This document shows, piece by piece, positions 37,481 to 49,640 of a DNA stretch of 64,000 bases. The DNA comes from Rhynchosporium graminicola. Lineage: Eukaryota; Ascomycota; Leotiomycetes; Helotiales; Ploettnerulaceae. Numbering within the stretch: the first letter of the stretch is position 1; each line of letters opens with the position of its first letter. The notes beneath the pieces are model-generated. The model did no database searches and was not told where the DNA came from. It saw only the letters and a list, made by a program, of their open reading frames with translations. Where the stretch lies: NCBI GenBank assembly GCA_900074885.1, contig FJUW01000026.1, forward strand, positions 1-64,000, given 5' to 3'. A program made the position numbers and the translations under genes.

Positions 37481-38290
37481 AGGGTCTTTATATAAAAGCG
37501 TTACTTTATATTTACTTACCTTATTAAGGTATTACCTTTCTCTTCTTTCTTTAGTTAGTTACTTTAATTCTAGTTTATAATCAGAGGCGATTACTTATAC
37601 TATCGGGGACGGATATAGGGACGTTAAATACCCTAAAATCCAAGGCAGAACTAAATAGCACTAAGGTTCTACATTATCTATAAGATAACCTTCTGGCCTC
37701 TACTATATATAGAAGAATCGAATACTTTTCTACCTCTTATTATAATACCTTGAAGTTTATAGATCAGGTTTATACTAACCGGGCCTCCTCTTATCTTATG
37801 TTTTTGGGTGTTACGTATGCAGAGTTTATAGTATACGCGAATTCCGCTTTAGCGTAATGAACGTCTAGTATTACTTTTAAATAAACTATCTTATCGGCTT
37901 TATATTCTATCTAGTATTCGAAATTTAACTCTATTCCGATTATACTAGTCTTCTCTATAGCGGCTCGCTACTTCTTATTATAAGAGTCCCTAACAAATAC
38001 TCTATAAGATATTTATATCGGTACTAAGACGCTTTAGTAGCTTTAGTTTAATAGTAACGCCGGAGGAAGAGGCTTATCCGCCTTTAAATATCTCTTATAG
38101 GAACTAGTATAGTATTATTATTATATAATCTGCTACTAGAGCTAAGAAGTCGTTATTTCCCTATCGAAAGGCGTTATAGTTAGCTTATATTACTTCTTAA
38201 ATATAGCGGAGTATATAGTAGTTATATAATTTATCGTAAGCTTCGTATTAAGAGTATTATTATTATCGGAAAATATAAGTAGGGTTATTT
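37481..38290. other. Unassigned degenerate sequence
   Basis: RIP-type sequence between the two convergent decayed ORFs. It keeps several unmutated patches (for example around 37,600-37,660 and 37,800-37,860). A weak minus-strand coding trace is visible around 37,900-38,200, but no family can be named. Confidence 0.3.
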
Positions 38291-39900
38291 CCCGGGAGGA
38301 TCCTTAGTATTAATAATAATTATAGTATTAGTTCCTCCTTAGATATTATAATATCTTCCTTCTTAATATTATTATTGTCCTCTATAGTTTTAACTACTTT
38401 ACTCTTGATCTTAATCTTATTTATATCTTCCTCGCTACTATTTGCGCTGATTTCTATCTCTTTACCTATAGAAACTTAGTCGCTCTCCTTATCTAAGGTA
38501 TTAACTACTATAGCTTTCTTATTCTCTTCTATAATTTATATTCTACTCTACTAGAAAGTATTAATAATATTCGCTAGTAAGTCGATATCTAGTATATCTT
38601 CTATTCTGCTATCGATCGCGGCCTAACTAATCTATTATAATAAAAAGTCTATACTTATATATATAGTACATTAAATAGCTAGCTACTTAATAGTAGCTCT
38701 TAGTTTAGTAGACTACTTAGTTTTTATAAGCTAGCGTATTATTTCTAGCTCTTTCGATTTTCTCTTCGTAGGCGAAACTATCTTTAGAGGCAGAGGATCT
38801 ATCTTTCCCTTATCTTTCTTAGGTTTAGTAGAAGTATCTATAAATATCGAAAGGTTATTATTAAAGTTAGATATAATAGATCCTGAATAAGTAATACGTA
38901 TAGTAGGAACTACGATAGATCGTTTAGATATAGAGATAGGTTTCTATAATAGTAGTAAAGTAGGAATTACTCTAGGGAAAGCCGCGGGAGGAAATTATAA
39001 GAGGTTTACGATTCTTTTATTATCTCTTTCTTTATTTATATACTTTAGTTACTCTCGAATATAATAATCTTTAACTTAGTTAAGGTCTTTTTAAGGCCTT
39101 TCTTTATTAGCTTTAGCCCCTCGAGCTTCTCGACTTCGACTGATACGACTTTTAGTCCTGCTACTTAGTTAGCGTACTTTCGTAGTACTTATAATCTAGT
39201 TTCGCAGACGTATTAATTAACTATTAATTACTCTAGTATCTTAAGTTTATCTACGAGCTATTTAATAAGCTATAGACTAAATAGTATAGCTTTATTATCA
39301 TCTAGTATATTCTCTAGGATCTAGTTATAAAGAGGTATCGAGAACTAGTAAGCTTCTGCAAGATACTTAGTATATATTCTAGTAGCTTAGAGCTATATTT
39401 ATAGATCTTCCGGATTATTATTAATATCTTACTAAGTATTATACTCTAACTATATTACGATTATAAAAGCTATGCGAGACTAGTACTTATCTATGTTCGA
39501 AGTAAATACTGAGTTCTACTTTAACTTTTTTAGTATTATAATACTTATTATAACTATAGCTTTATAAGTTTTAGATCCTCTATCTAAGTCTAGTCCTTTT
39601 ATCTTAACTATATCTAATGAAGCCGTAAGATAGAGAGCGCTTATAAACTCTAGTAGAGGTAAGGTATTCGAGTCCAGTTCTATACTGAGTCTTATCGCTA
39701 GGATATAAGAGAGGGGCTCGAGGCTCTTTAGTTTCGCTATTACTAGAGTGCCTCCCGAGAGAGATAAGAAGGATATTTACAGAGTTATTATTATAGCTTT
39801 AGTATAGATAATTCGCGTTACTTATAGAGATATATTCATAGTATAAGACGCGAGTACGATATAAGGTATATAAAGTTATGAAATTTAGAGTTCGTGATAA
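38290..39900 (-). pseudogene. Unidentified decayed ORF, minus strand
   Basis: Two adjoining minus-strand frames are coding-like. 39,520 to about 39,010 contains a Lys/Leu heptad-like segment ('GLKLIKKGLKKTLTKLK' near 39,070-39,130). After a frame change at about 39,000 a second stretch reads to about 38,300 ('PKKDKGKIDPLPLKIVSPTKRKSKE' region near 38,740-38,820; 'IGKEIEISANSSEEDINKI' near 38,420-38,480). Stops are TAA/TAG of RIP type. The composition (coiled coil, acidic/basic tail) could suit a Gag-like or accessory protein, but no zinc knuckle or enzyme motif was found. Confidence 0.5.
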
Positions 39901-40690
39901 GTATATTATTTAGAGATAACTTTTTACGATACTAAGTAAGCGTTTTATTTACTTCGCTAGTTTCTGTATATCACGTAGGGAGGTTTTTAGTAGGTTTAAA
40001 CTAATAGCGTATAATTATATCTAGCTATAGTGAAATTATTAGATATAAAAATATACTTTAGATAAAGAGTTAATTTATTAATATATAATTATATTAATAA
40101 TTCCTAGATATTTAAATATATAACTATATAAATATGTATTTTAGTTATAAATATATACTTGTATAAATATACTTCTTCTTAAGTATAGAAATATATGCTA
40201 TCTCTCCGCTATTAATATCCTTATATAAATATAGTCTTAATCTAGTCTCGGCTTTAATAGATACTTTATATAGAACTGTTTAATATTATCTTTTGAATAC
40301 TTTATATCCTTAGCTTTTGTCTAACTATTATAGTCTTAACCCTATCTCTCTTATCTTGCTAAGTAGTAGAGCTTTCTCTAGCAACTGCTATACTTAGAGT
40401 TAAGAACCTTTTCGATAGTTATTCTTCTATTTCCTCTCCTTATTATTTATAGTAAAATCAGAAGTAAGAGGTTCTTTATCCTTATTATTCTTATCTATCC
40501 GAGAGGCTCCTTGATAGATACTTAATAAGTTTATATAGAAGATATTATATATCTTCTAATTTTATAGAAGTTTTAAGCGATATACTTAAGTACTAATATT
40601 CTCTAGTATAAGGAAAAGCCTAACTCTTTTAGAGCTAAGTTTTTTATGTAGCTAGTTTAAATGCAAGTTTTTAGTATTAAAGTAGACTAG
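39901..40690. other. Unassigned very AT-rich sequence, possible 3' end of Gypsy G
   Basis: Dominated by TATAAATATA-type sequence (40,020-40,200) with little coding signal. By position it should hold the 3' end of the reverse-strand Gypsy G, but no LTR pair could be matched. Confidence 0.3.
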
Positions 40691-42492
40691 ATCTTCTGTT
40701 TTAAAAAAATAGCTTATACTTAGTATCGTAATATTTAGCCTAGATATTTTAAATATAAGTGAAGTTATCTCGAAGCTTCTTATATGTTTCAGCGAGCCTT
40801 TCTCCTAAGTCCTTTACTAACTCTGATTTATAGTTCGATAGGTTTTAAGTACTAAACGGTCTTACGTTTACTTCGTTTACCTCGAATAGTAAGATACTAG
40901 TCTAAGTAGATAGTAAGTTATTACCTGCGAGTTCTATAAGTAGTAGTAGATCAGGCTACTTATCTTAGTTAAAATCGATATATATTCTTAAGTAGTTTTC
41001 TAATACTATATTTATCCTTTCTATTTAGCTATCTATCTAAAGGTAAAAAGTTATAGAAGGTTTCATTTTAAAGCTAGTAATTATAGAAAAAGTATCCTAA
41101 AAAGCAGATATAAAGATATAAGTTCTATCTAAAATAATATCTAAAGTTATTCTATATCTACTAAAGATATATTTAAGAAAAATATAAGTAAATTAGATAG
41201 AATCTATATCTTTTATTATAGCTATAAAGATAAGTTATTTCGATAGCTTATAAACTACTATTAGTATTATATCGTAAACTAAGGTTCCGCCTATTATAGT
41301 TATAGAGTCCGCCTTTAATATCATAAGTAGAAAATTAGTTATTAGGTCTAAAGAGATACTTACCTAGAGGTATTCTGAGATAATTAAAAGGGCTAGCTCG
41401 CTTAGTATTAGAGTATAAGAAGCTTTATTTCGCTTATACTACTTATAGAAGCAATAGTAGTCTTCGATATTAGTATCTATACTTTTCTAGTATAATAGCC
41501 TCTTTATAGTAGCGATTATCTTATCTCTTCCGAAGCACTTAGCTATTAGGCTATTATAGAACTCTTAAAGTAATCTCTTTTAAAGTTATTTATAATCTAG
41601 AATATAGAAATAAGTACTTTCGAATATCTATATCTTATCCTATTTAGAGAATTCTACTTTTTCTAAGTCTAGTAATTATTCCTAAAAGTATTAAATATTA
41701 GTTGTAATATTATTATTAAACTCCTTCTTAGTTATATTTATAACTAGTAGATTATATTTTCGCTTTTCTATACGAGTTACTTCTAATATTCTTCTTATTT
41801 CGTCCTGAGAGCTTTATAGACTTTCACTTATAAGCTTATAAGCCTAATTATATATAAGATATAAAATATTAGCTTATCCTTTTATATTTAATAAAGAGTT
41901 TATACTTTATTCCCTAGAATAAAGTAAGGGTAATATAGCTATAGTTATAGATTATATATAATCTAATCTTCTCGATAGCGCGTCCGCAGGATTCTTTTTA
42001 CTTACTTTATAGATAATTTCGAAATCGATTATTAATAATATAATAGCTTATCTTACTTACTTTCTTATTAAATTCCGAGTTATTATAAAATATTATAGGT
42101 TATTATAATTAGAGATAATTATAATTCTATATTATACTCCCTTGAGAAAATATTACTAATATTTAATATATTCTATAATAGTAAGTAACTTCTAGTTAAA
42201 TATAGTATAGTTTATTTCTATAAGGATAAATTTCCTAGAGTAGAAACCGATAGGGTATTTATTCGTATTCTCTTATATTTATAATAGAATTCTAGCTAAA
42301 ACTATTATTAAGGTATTATACTCTATCTAGATTTTAAGAAGTACTCTGAAATAAATAAGAAGTAGTACTAGTTCGAAATACTTTTAAAGCTATCTAAAGG
42401 CAGTAGTAGCTTTATCTATCTATTCAAATTATTTCTTCTCTTTCAGTAAGTTAATTATATCTAGTATAATAGAGCTATAGTTATAGATAAAT
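40691..42492 (-). pseudogene. Gypsy G integrase and RNase H
   Basis: Minus-strand RIP-broken pol. RNase H ends with 'NPADALSRR' at about 41,965-41,990, a well-known Ty3/Gypsy motif. The integrase follows: a 'QTDGQTER.N'-like segment reads 'LQIDSQIERINIVLENYLRIYIDFNQDK' near 41,000-41,070, then 'NYKSELVKDLGERLAETYKKLRDNF' near 40,760-40,840. The right side is interrupted by a solo LTR at 42493. Confidence 0.78.
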
Positions 42493-42684
42493 TATCACAG
42501 GGCGGATGCAAAGTATATAGTGCAAAAGCTCGTCTATATTATAAGGAGAATTAACTAAGGAGGGAAGGGAGGAATAAGGGTTTCCCTTCGAAGAAAAGAT
42601 AATACCGCGGCCGCTAGTGGCAGTGGCAGGTACTAGCGTAGACGCCTCAGGCGTTAAGTATACTAACGGGTGCAACCCGTCACA
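42493..42684 (-). repeat. Solo LTR of chromovirus D inside Gypsy G
   Basis: 192 bp, TATCACAGGGCGGATGC at the left, GGGTGCAACCCGTCACA at the right, with exact 5-bp target duplications TAAAT (42488-42492, 42685-42689). CA and TG are largely intact, so it is barely RIP-mutated, unlike the D LTR at 13872. It separates the RNase H and reverse transcriptase parts of Gypsy G. Confidence 0.93.
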
Positions 42685-42689
42685 TAAAT

Positions 42690-43622
42690 CGTCGAAAGAA
42701 GTTATAAAAACTGAGAAAAGAGAGGGTCTCCTAAGTAGTACTCGGAATAAGCTAATAACTAATTATAGTAACTCTCGACTTATTTATCCTTATACTTATA
42801 AGGGAGACTATATATCCTAAGAACTCTACTTCCTTTATATTAAACTTAAATTTTTCTAACTTATAAAATAAGCTCTATTTCTTCTAGTTATTTAAGTACT
42901 TATAAGACGTAATTCGAGTATTCTTTAATATCTCTAGAGTAAATAAGGATATCGTTAAGATAGATAATAACGAAATGATTAATATACTCTTATAAATACT
43001 AGTTAATTTATACTTAGAATATTACTAGCGCGTTATAGAGGCTAAATAGTATTACTAAGTATTCGAAAGAGCTAAAGCGGGTTCAGAAGGCTATTATCTA
43101 CTTATAGCTTTTTATAATTCGGATAAGATTATATATCTTCTTTAGATCTAATTTCAGTAAGATATTACTTTCGCTTAGTCTATTTAAGATTTTCCGAAAT
43201 AAGTAGAATTAGATAGTAGTTTAGTATAGTAATTATAATAAGCTTATAATAATCTATATAAGAATATAGGGATCAATTCTACTTATATACATATATTAGA
43301 AGGGTAGTAGCTTCTAATTTCGATTAGTAGATAAAACCTTATTCTAATATCTTATTTAAATATACTTAGAGTATTTTAAGTTCTTTCTCTAATAGATTAT
43401 AAATATATCTAAAAGGTAGCTTCTTTCCTTTATATAAATAGATTTCGTAGTCGAGTCCTAGTTAATATAAAGGTAGTTTTTTAGACTTAGCTTTAGAAAA
43501 TACCTTCTTAAATCTATTATATTTAAGTAAGAGTATAGTCTCTTTTCTTTCTTCTCTAGAGTCTCCCGGGTTATAGCTAATTAAATTAAGGACTTCGATA
43601 GATAATATTTTTATAACTTCTA
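42690..43622 (-). pseudogene. Gypsy G reverse transcriptase
   Basis: Minus-strand frame with 'LKLDLKKIYNLIRI' (for TKLDLR.AYNLIRI) near 43,125-43,170, 'FEYLVILFSLYNALVIF' (for YEYLVMPFGLCNAPATF) near 43,015-43,070, and the catalytic 'IYLNDILIYSRDIKEYSNYVLQVLK' (YLDD with one D to N) near 42,895-42,970. Cut on the right by insertion of Gypsy C at 43623. Confidence 0.85.
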
Positions 43623-43890
43623 TATGACGATAGCTCACCTGAATATCATATGAGAAGAAGGGTAGATACTAGGGCGAACGTTCACAGGTATCCTAGCAGA
43701 ACTAGTATCTGACTCGGTATAGTATCAGACTAGTACTAGTATATATATATATAGTGCCTTATACTCTATCTCTCTTCTTCTTCTTTCCTTATCTTTTTGT
43801 TTCCTTCGTAGTAGACTATATAAGACCGCTCTTAGCCTCCCTACTTATTTATTCTTACTTATATACCGCCTCGAGTCTTATATCGTTATA

Positions 43891-45990
43891 TTAAACAAAA
43901 AGATCAAGATAGCTAGAGATAGCCTACTATAATATCTTACTACTAAGTTAGTTATTCGATAACTACTTATATATAGCCGAGATACTAGAGATCTCTCGGA
44001 TAGCTATGAATTAGGGTTTAATTCAGCTTATTATAAATAGTATAATAGAGGAGGTCTTTACTAACGCTCCTTTAATAACCCCCTTAGTATAAAGGAATTA
44101 TAGATAGATTTTAAAGAAGATATAATAAATACCCCGGAACTTTAACTTTTACGTATCGCTACTGAAATAGCCCTGATATACTCTTTTTAAGCTACTATTA
44201 TAGCTCCTAACTAATAAACTAGAGACTCCTCTAGTTCTAGGGGACTCTAACGCGATCTCTCCCGCTCTACCTCCGAACCTAATCCGTTATACCCTTTCTT
44301 ACCTTAAACGTCTCTTATACTAGAGAATATTAATACTTTATTAAGGAAGTACTAACTAAGAGAGAAAGGAAAATAAAAGCGAAATTCCTTAAGAGTATAA
44401 TCGCTAAGTACTCCTATTACTATAGATAATTCGAACCTGATCTATTCTCTCTTATAATAATTAGCGGATTAAGAGGAAAAGAATAACTCTCTAGAAGATA
44501 CTATAGATAGACTAATCTCTATATAAGATAAGTTCCTTATAGGGATCCTTTATTTATCTCTAACTCTTCTACTAGAACTAATACTATAATCTCCGCGTAT
44601 TCTAGAGTTTAATAAGCTAATAAACTCTATTCTAATATATAGTACCGAAAGAGAGGATACTATTCCTAATAAACTATCTCCCTCTCCTAGCGCCGAATCG
44701 GTAGAATCACGCTTTAGGAAGTCTTATCTTACTAAGAAGATCCTACTCTTAGATAATAGATCAGACTTTACTTTCCTCTAATAAAGAGTATCGATACGAG
44801 ACCAGCTAGCTATAAACGCCGACTATTACCCTACGGACTTCTCCTAGCGCGTTCTCGTATAGGGACTAGTTACTAGATTAGCTAAGGAGTATCTTACGCC
44901 TTAGTACTTAGCTAATAAGTTTAAGACTAGCGATAAAATAATCTTCTTATTAGAGGAGAACTTTATTACTAGTTTAGAAGAAGATAACTATCGTAACGCT
45001 TTCTATTACTTAGAGATATAATAACTTAGCTATACCTACGAGACCTTCGCCGAGTTTCGTAGTCGATTTTAAAGCGCTATTATCTAAAGTAAGATTAAAA
45101 AGAAAGAGTAATTCTTCTATATATAAGATAAGATTATATTATCCTTACGCGCTTTAACTCTTATTATTAAACTAATATAGAATAAGGACTACGCTTCTAT
45201 AGTTAAATCCTTACTTTCTTTTAATACTAAGCGTCGCTATAACTTAGAACGTACTTATCCCGAGAAAGCTACTGCCTCAGTATAGTACTATAAGCCTACT
45301 ATAACTACTACTAGTTCTACCCCTTACTAGTCCCTAAGCTTAGCCTCTCGATAAACTACTCCTATACTATATATATATACCTCTACCCCGGTATAAGCTA
45401 ATACTTCCTCCGCGCTAAAACGCCTTACTACCTCGACCGGAGAACTTATTAAGTATTATAGTTATAGATAGCTCGGTTATATTAAGCTAGATTACCTTAA
45501 CCCGCTTAAGGTTCAATTAATTAACGAATTTCTAGAAGAGGAGAGAGTAGCTAAGGAAGTAGTAAAGGATATACTCTCCGAATCTGGACTAATACTAGAG
45601 GGAAATAATAAGGCCTAAGTAAAAACTCATTCCTAAGTCTAAATAAGTATAATCTCTCTAATCTTAACTTTAACTCTCTAATAAGAAGTAAGTAATTTAT
45701 ATACTTAATTATAGTTAGTATAAATAAGCTAGGAGTCTTTATAAATAGCTTAATTAATACCGGAGCGAACGGTTATCTGTTTATTAATCGTATTCTTACT
45801 AGATAACTATCAGGGGCTCTCGGTATCAAAATCGAGCTACTATCTTATTCTATTCTAATACGTAAGTTCTAATAGTCTATCAGAACTTATATTACCTATT
45901 TTATATATTTATACCTTTCTATCGATAGCAGGCGTATTTATAACTGCCCTTTTATTCTCTTCGATTTAAGATAGTAAGATATAATTATTA
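43891..45990 (+). pseudogene. Gypsy C gag and protease
   Basis: After the post-LTR sequence TTAAACAAAAAGATCAAGATAG a decayed gag runs to about 45,650. The zinc knuckle is at about 45,458-45,499, reading Tyr for Cys with the Gly and Leu-Asp preserved ('YYSYR.LGYIKLDY'). A protease region follows ('INTGANGYLFINR'-like at about 45,750-45,800, for a DTGA(N)G active site). Aligns with the partial copy at 18759-21047. Confidence 0.82.
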
Positions 45991-46579
45991 GTATCAAATA
46001 GATACGACGATTTTAGGTTAAGCTAGATACGCTCTACTATAAGCTACTATAGCCGGAACGCTATTTAGTTACTCTCTAATATAATAAGAAGATAATTATA
46101 ACTCTACTACTTCGTAAACCTAATATTAATCGATCTTACTAAATCGATACTAACGCGCGGGACTTAGCTATAAACTAGCTAGACTAATACTAATTATACT
46201 AAATAGTAGCGATATAGTATATTAACGTATTATCCTTACTATTTAACTTATTTCCGCTTATCGCTAAAGAATCCGAACCCTTTTCCGCTCCGAATTTATC
46301 GAGAAAGTTACTTACGCCGAAACTCTACTATAAGTGCTTCTCTTAACTTCCGAGGATCTAGAAACTAGTTCTAATTTACTAAATTAGTATTATAACTTTT
46401 TATTTTAATATAAAACGTAAAAGCTCTGAATTATTCTTTATTAGTATCTACGAGATAGACCGTCTCTTATAAGACTATCTAAATAATAACTCTCCTAAGG
46501 ATCCTGATACCGAATAACTTATAATTAAAAAGCTATTAGAATAATACTATACTCTTAAGGAAGCTTTTTCTAAGCGGGA

Positions 46580-49500
46580 TTCTAATATTCTTCTGCTATA
46601 TCGCTTATATAATTATAAAATTATTCTAAAGGAACTATTACTTAATATATATTCGCTTTTATATTAGTAATCTATAGACGAATTATAAGTAACTAAGGAG
46701 TATCTTATAGAGAACTTAAATAAAGGATTTATCGAATCTAGCTAAAGTCCTTTTATATTACTTATACTATTCGTTAAGAAGGCCGATAGAGGATTACGCT
46801 TCTGTATCGACTATCGTAAGCTTAATACGATCACTCGAAAGGATTCTTACTTAATACCTAAGATTAATAAGCTCTTAACTTATATATCTAAAGTAATAAT
46901 CTTTACTAAACTAGATATCCGGGTAGTATTTAACTATATCTGTATAAACCCTGAATCAGAGGAGTATATTACCTTCCGAACCCGTTTCAGATCTTATAAA
47001 TATAAGGTACTATTTTTTAGGCTCTATAATAGACTTAGTACGTACTAATAATATATAAATAATATACTACTAGATTACTTAGATAACTTCTATATAGCTT
47101 ACTTAGATAATATCCTTATATACTCGGAAACGCTCTAAGAATATAAGGAATATATTAAATTAGTATTATAACGCTTAATAGATACTAGACTCTAAGTAGA
47201 TATTAAGAAAAGCGAATTCCATATTACTCGGACTAAATACCTCGGATATATTATTACTACTAATAGAATCGAGCTAGATCCCGAGAAGGTAGTATTATTA
47301 ATAGACTAGAAGTACCCCGAAATAGTAATAGCTATGAAATCCTTCTTAGGATTCTATAGTTTCTATTATTAATTTATTCGGAATTTCGGCCTTATCGCTA
47401 AACCTCTCTTAATACTTACTAGGCCTATAGTACTATAGAATTTCACTAACGATTGCAAAAAGTCCTTCGATAATTTATATTAATAGCTACTATCGGTATA
47501 GAAACTATACTATTTCGACTCTAACTTATAGATTAAGCTAGAAACTAATACTTCTAATAGTATAATAGCTAGAGTTATCTTCTAATTATACGAAGATAAT
47601 TAGTAGTACTTAATTAGATTCTACTCTTATATTCTTAATAGATACGAACTAAACTAGGAGATCTATAATAAGGAGTTATATACTATTATTAAGTCTTTCT
47701 AGAAATAGAGACTAGAACTTATATCTTTATAACGCTATACCGGCGTATATATAGACTATCGATCCTTAGAATACTTTATAACTACTAAGGTCCTAACTAG
47801 TAAGTAAGCTAGATAGATAGAATTCCTTTCTGAATTTAATTTCTAAATTATATATATACTTAGTAAAGATAACGCTAAAGCTAATATCCTTAGCTATAGA
47901 GAATAAGACCTAAGGACATAGGAATAATAGAAACAGGATAATAGATCTCGGGTTTTATTACCTCTAGACTACTTAGATCCTAGGATTAACGCGGAACTAG
48001 CTGAATATTATATCGATTAAATTAGTTATATATACTCAATATCGCTAGGGACTAATATACTATCGGAACTTATATATAACTCCTTTAATTTAATCGAGAA
48101 ACTATACTAATTTAATTAAGAATTATTCTCTAATAAACAGAATATATTAGGAGATAGCTATATTATTAATAATAATTTACTACTTTATAATAGTTATCTA
48201 TATATATAACGCTATATCTTACTATATACCTATTTAATTAGCAAAATCTATAATTAAGTTTCCTCTACTTATCTAAACGCTTATAAGACTACCGAAATAA
48301 TTTCTACTTACTACTACTAGAAAAGACTTATATCGGACGTGAAATAGTATACTTATAATTACCGCTCTTACTAGTACTCTTATCTGAAATAAACGAAATA
48401 GTAAGGATTTCTCCACTTATTACTAGTACTTAGCTACCTTATATAGTACCTAGCTATAGATTTTAAGGACTTCCCGCCTAATAACTAAGGATTTAATAAG
48501 ATATTAGTATTTATCGACTACCTAAGGAAGGACTCCGTATTAATACTATACTATTATAATATCGATACCCGCGGGATAGCGATATTATTTATCTAATAGA
48601 TATATTATTTCGGATATACCCCTAAGTTAATTATATCTAATCGAGGAGCTTAGTTTATCTTATTCTTCTAGTAAGAGTTTTACTATATAATTAGAGTTAA
48701 AGTTAAGTACTTTATTACTTTCTACTAGTAAACCGATAGATAAATAGAGATTATGAATTAGTATATTAACTAATGCCTTAAGCTCTTTATTAATTACTAT
48801 TAGAGTAACTAAGGCGAACTACTACTAATAATAGACCGCGCTTACGTAATCTTACCTTACGATTCTATTAGTATAGCGCTATATACCTTTAAATATAATA
48901 TATTACTATAGAATAACTAGGATTAGAAGTAACTTACTATATCGATACCGCAAGAAAAGCTTAATTATATCGATACTAAATCCTTAGCTAAACGTGCTAA
49001 ATCTGCTATTAAAGTTATAAAAGCTAATATACTAGTTACTTAGTAGAGGATAAGCGCTATAACTGACCCGAAACGGCGTAATATCGACTAGGAAGTCGAA
49101 GATAAGGTATTTCTCTCTATAAGGAACCTTAAGAATTACTAACCGAGTAGGAAGCTATCTAGCCTCTAAGTAAGACTATACTAGGTCCTAGCTAAGATCA
49201 GATACTCTTATAAGCTAGATTTACTCCTAGGATCTTCTATATACGATATATTCGCTCCCGAATTACTTTTTAAGGACCCGGATGATCTTCTACTAAGCTA
49301 GGAGCTACTAAACCTACCCCTAGAGGTTATTACTACTTAAGAAGAGTAGGAGTTATAAGATATACTTATTATATAACTCTTAAGAGATAATCTGAAGTAC
49401 TAAGTTAATTAGCTAAGCTATAACCCGGACCTAACTTAGTACAACGCTTCTAATCTAATAAGTACTTTATATAAGCTTAGAGACTTCTATTCTACTAACT

Positions 49501-49640
49501 TAAGTAAACCTAGACTTCCGCGTAAACTATATTAATAGATTAAGGCCTAGGAAGACGGAATAGATAACTATAATCACTTAGAGGATAATAAACTATTATA
49601 GTTATTAGTATTAAGAATTTATTACTTAGGATAATCTCCT
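46580..49640 (+). pseudogene. Gypsy C reverse transcriptase, RNase H and integrase
   Basis: Long plus-strand frame with scattered RIP stops. Reverse transcriptase: 'GLRFCIDYRKLNTIT' at about 46,793-46,837, 'FTKLDIR' at 46,900-46,922, catalytic 'AYLDNILIYSE' at 47,095-47,130. RNase H to about 47,880 ('KDNAKANILSYRE', for DN..ADALSRR). Integrase: 'LIISNRGAQFI' at about 48,628-48,660 and 'QTDR.IEIMNQYINQ' (for QTDGQTE..NQ.) near 48,728-48,770; the C-terminal linker runs to about 49,640. No chromodomain was recognised. Typical length and order for a Ty3/Gypsy pol. Confidence 0.87.

Noticed and set aside
42481..42820. Opposing ORFs at 42481-42675 and 42617-42820
   Set aside because: They fall in the solo LTR of chromovirus D and its flank; no coding evidence.
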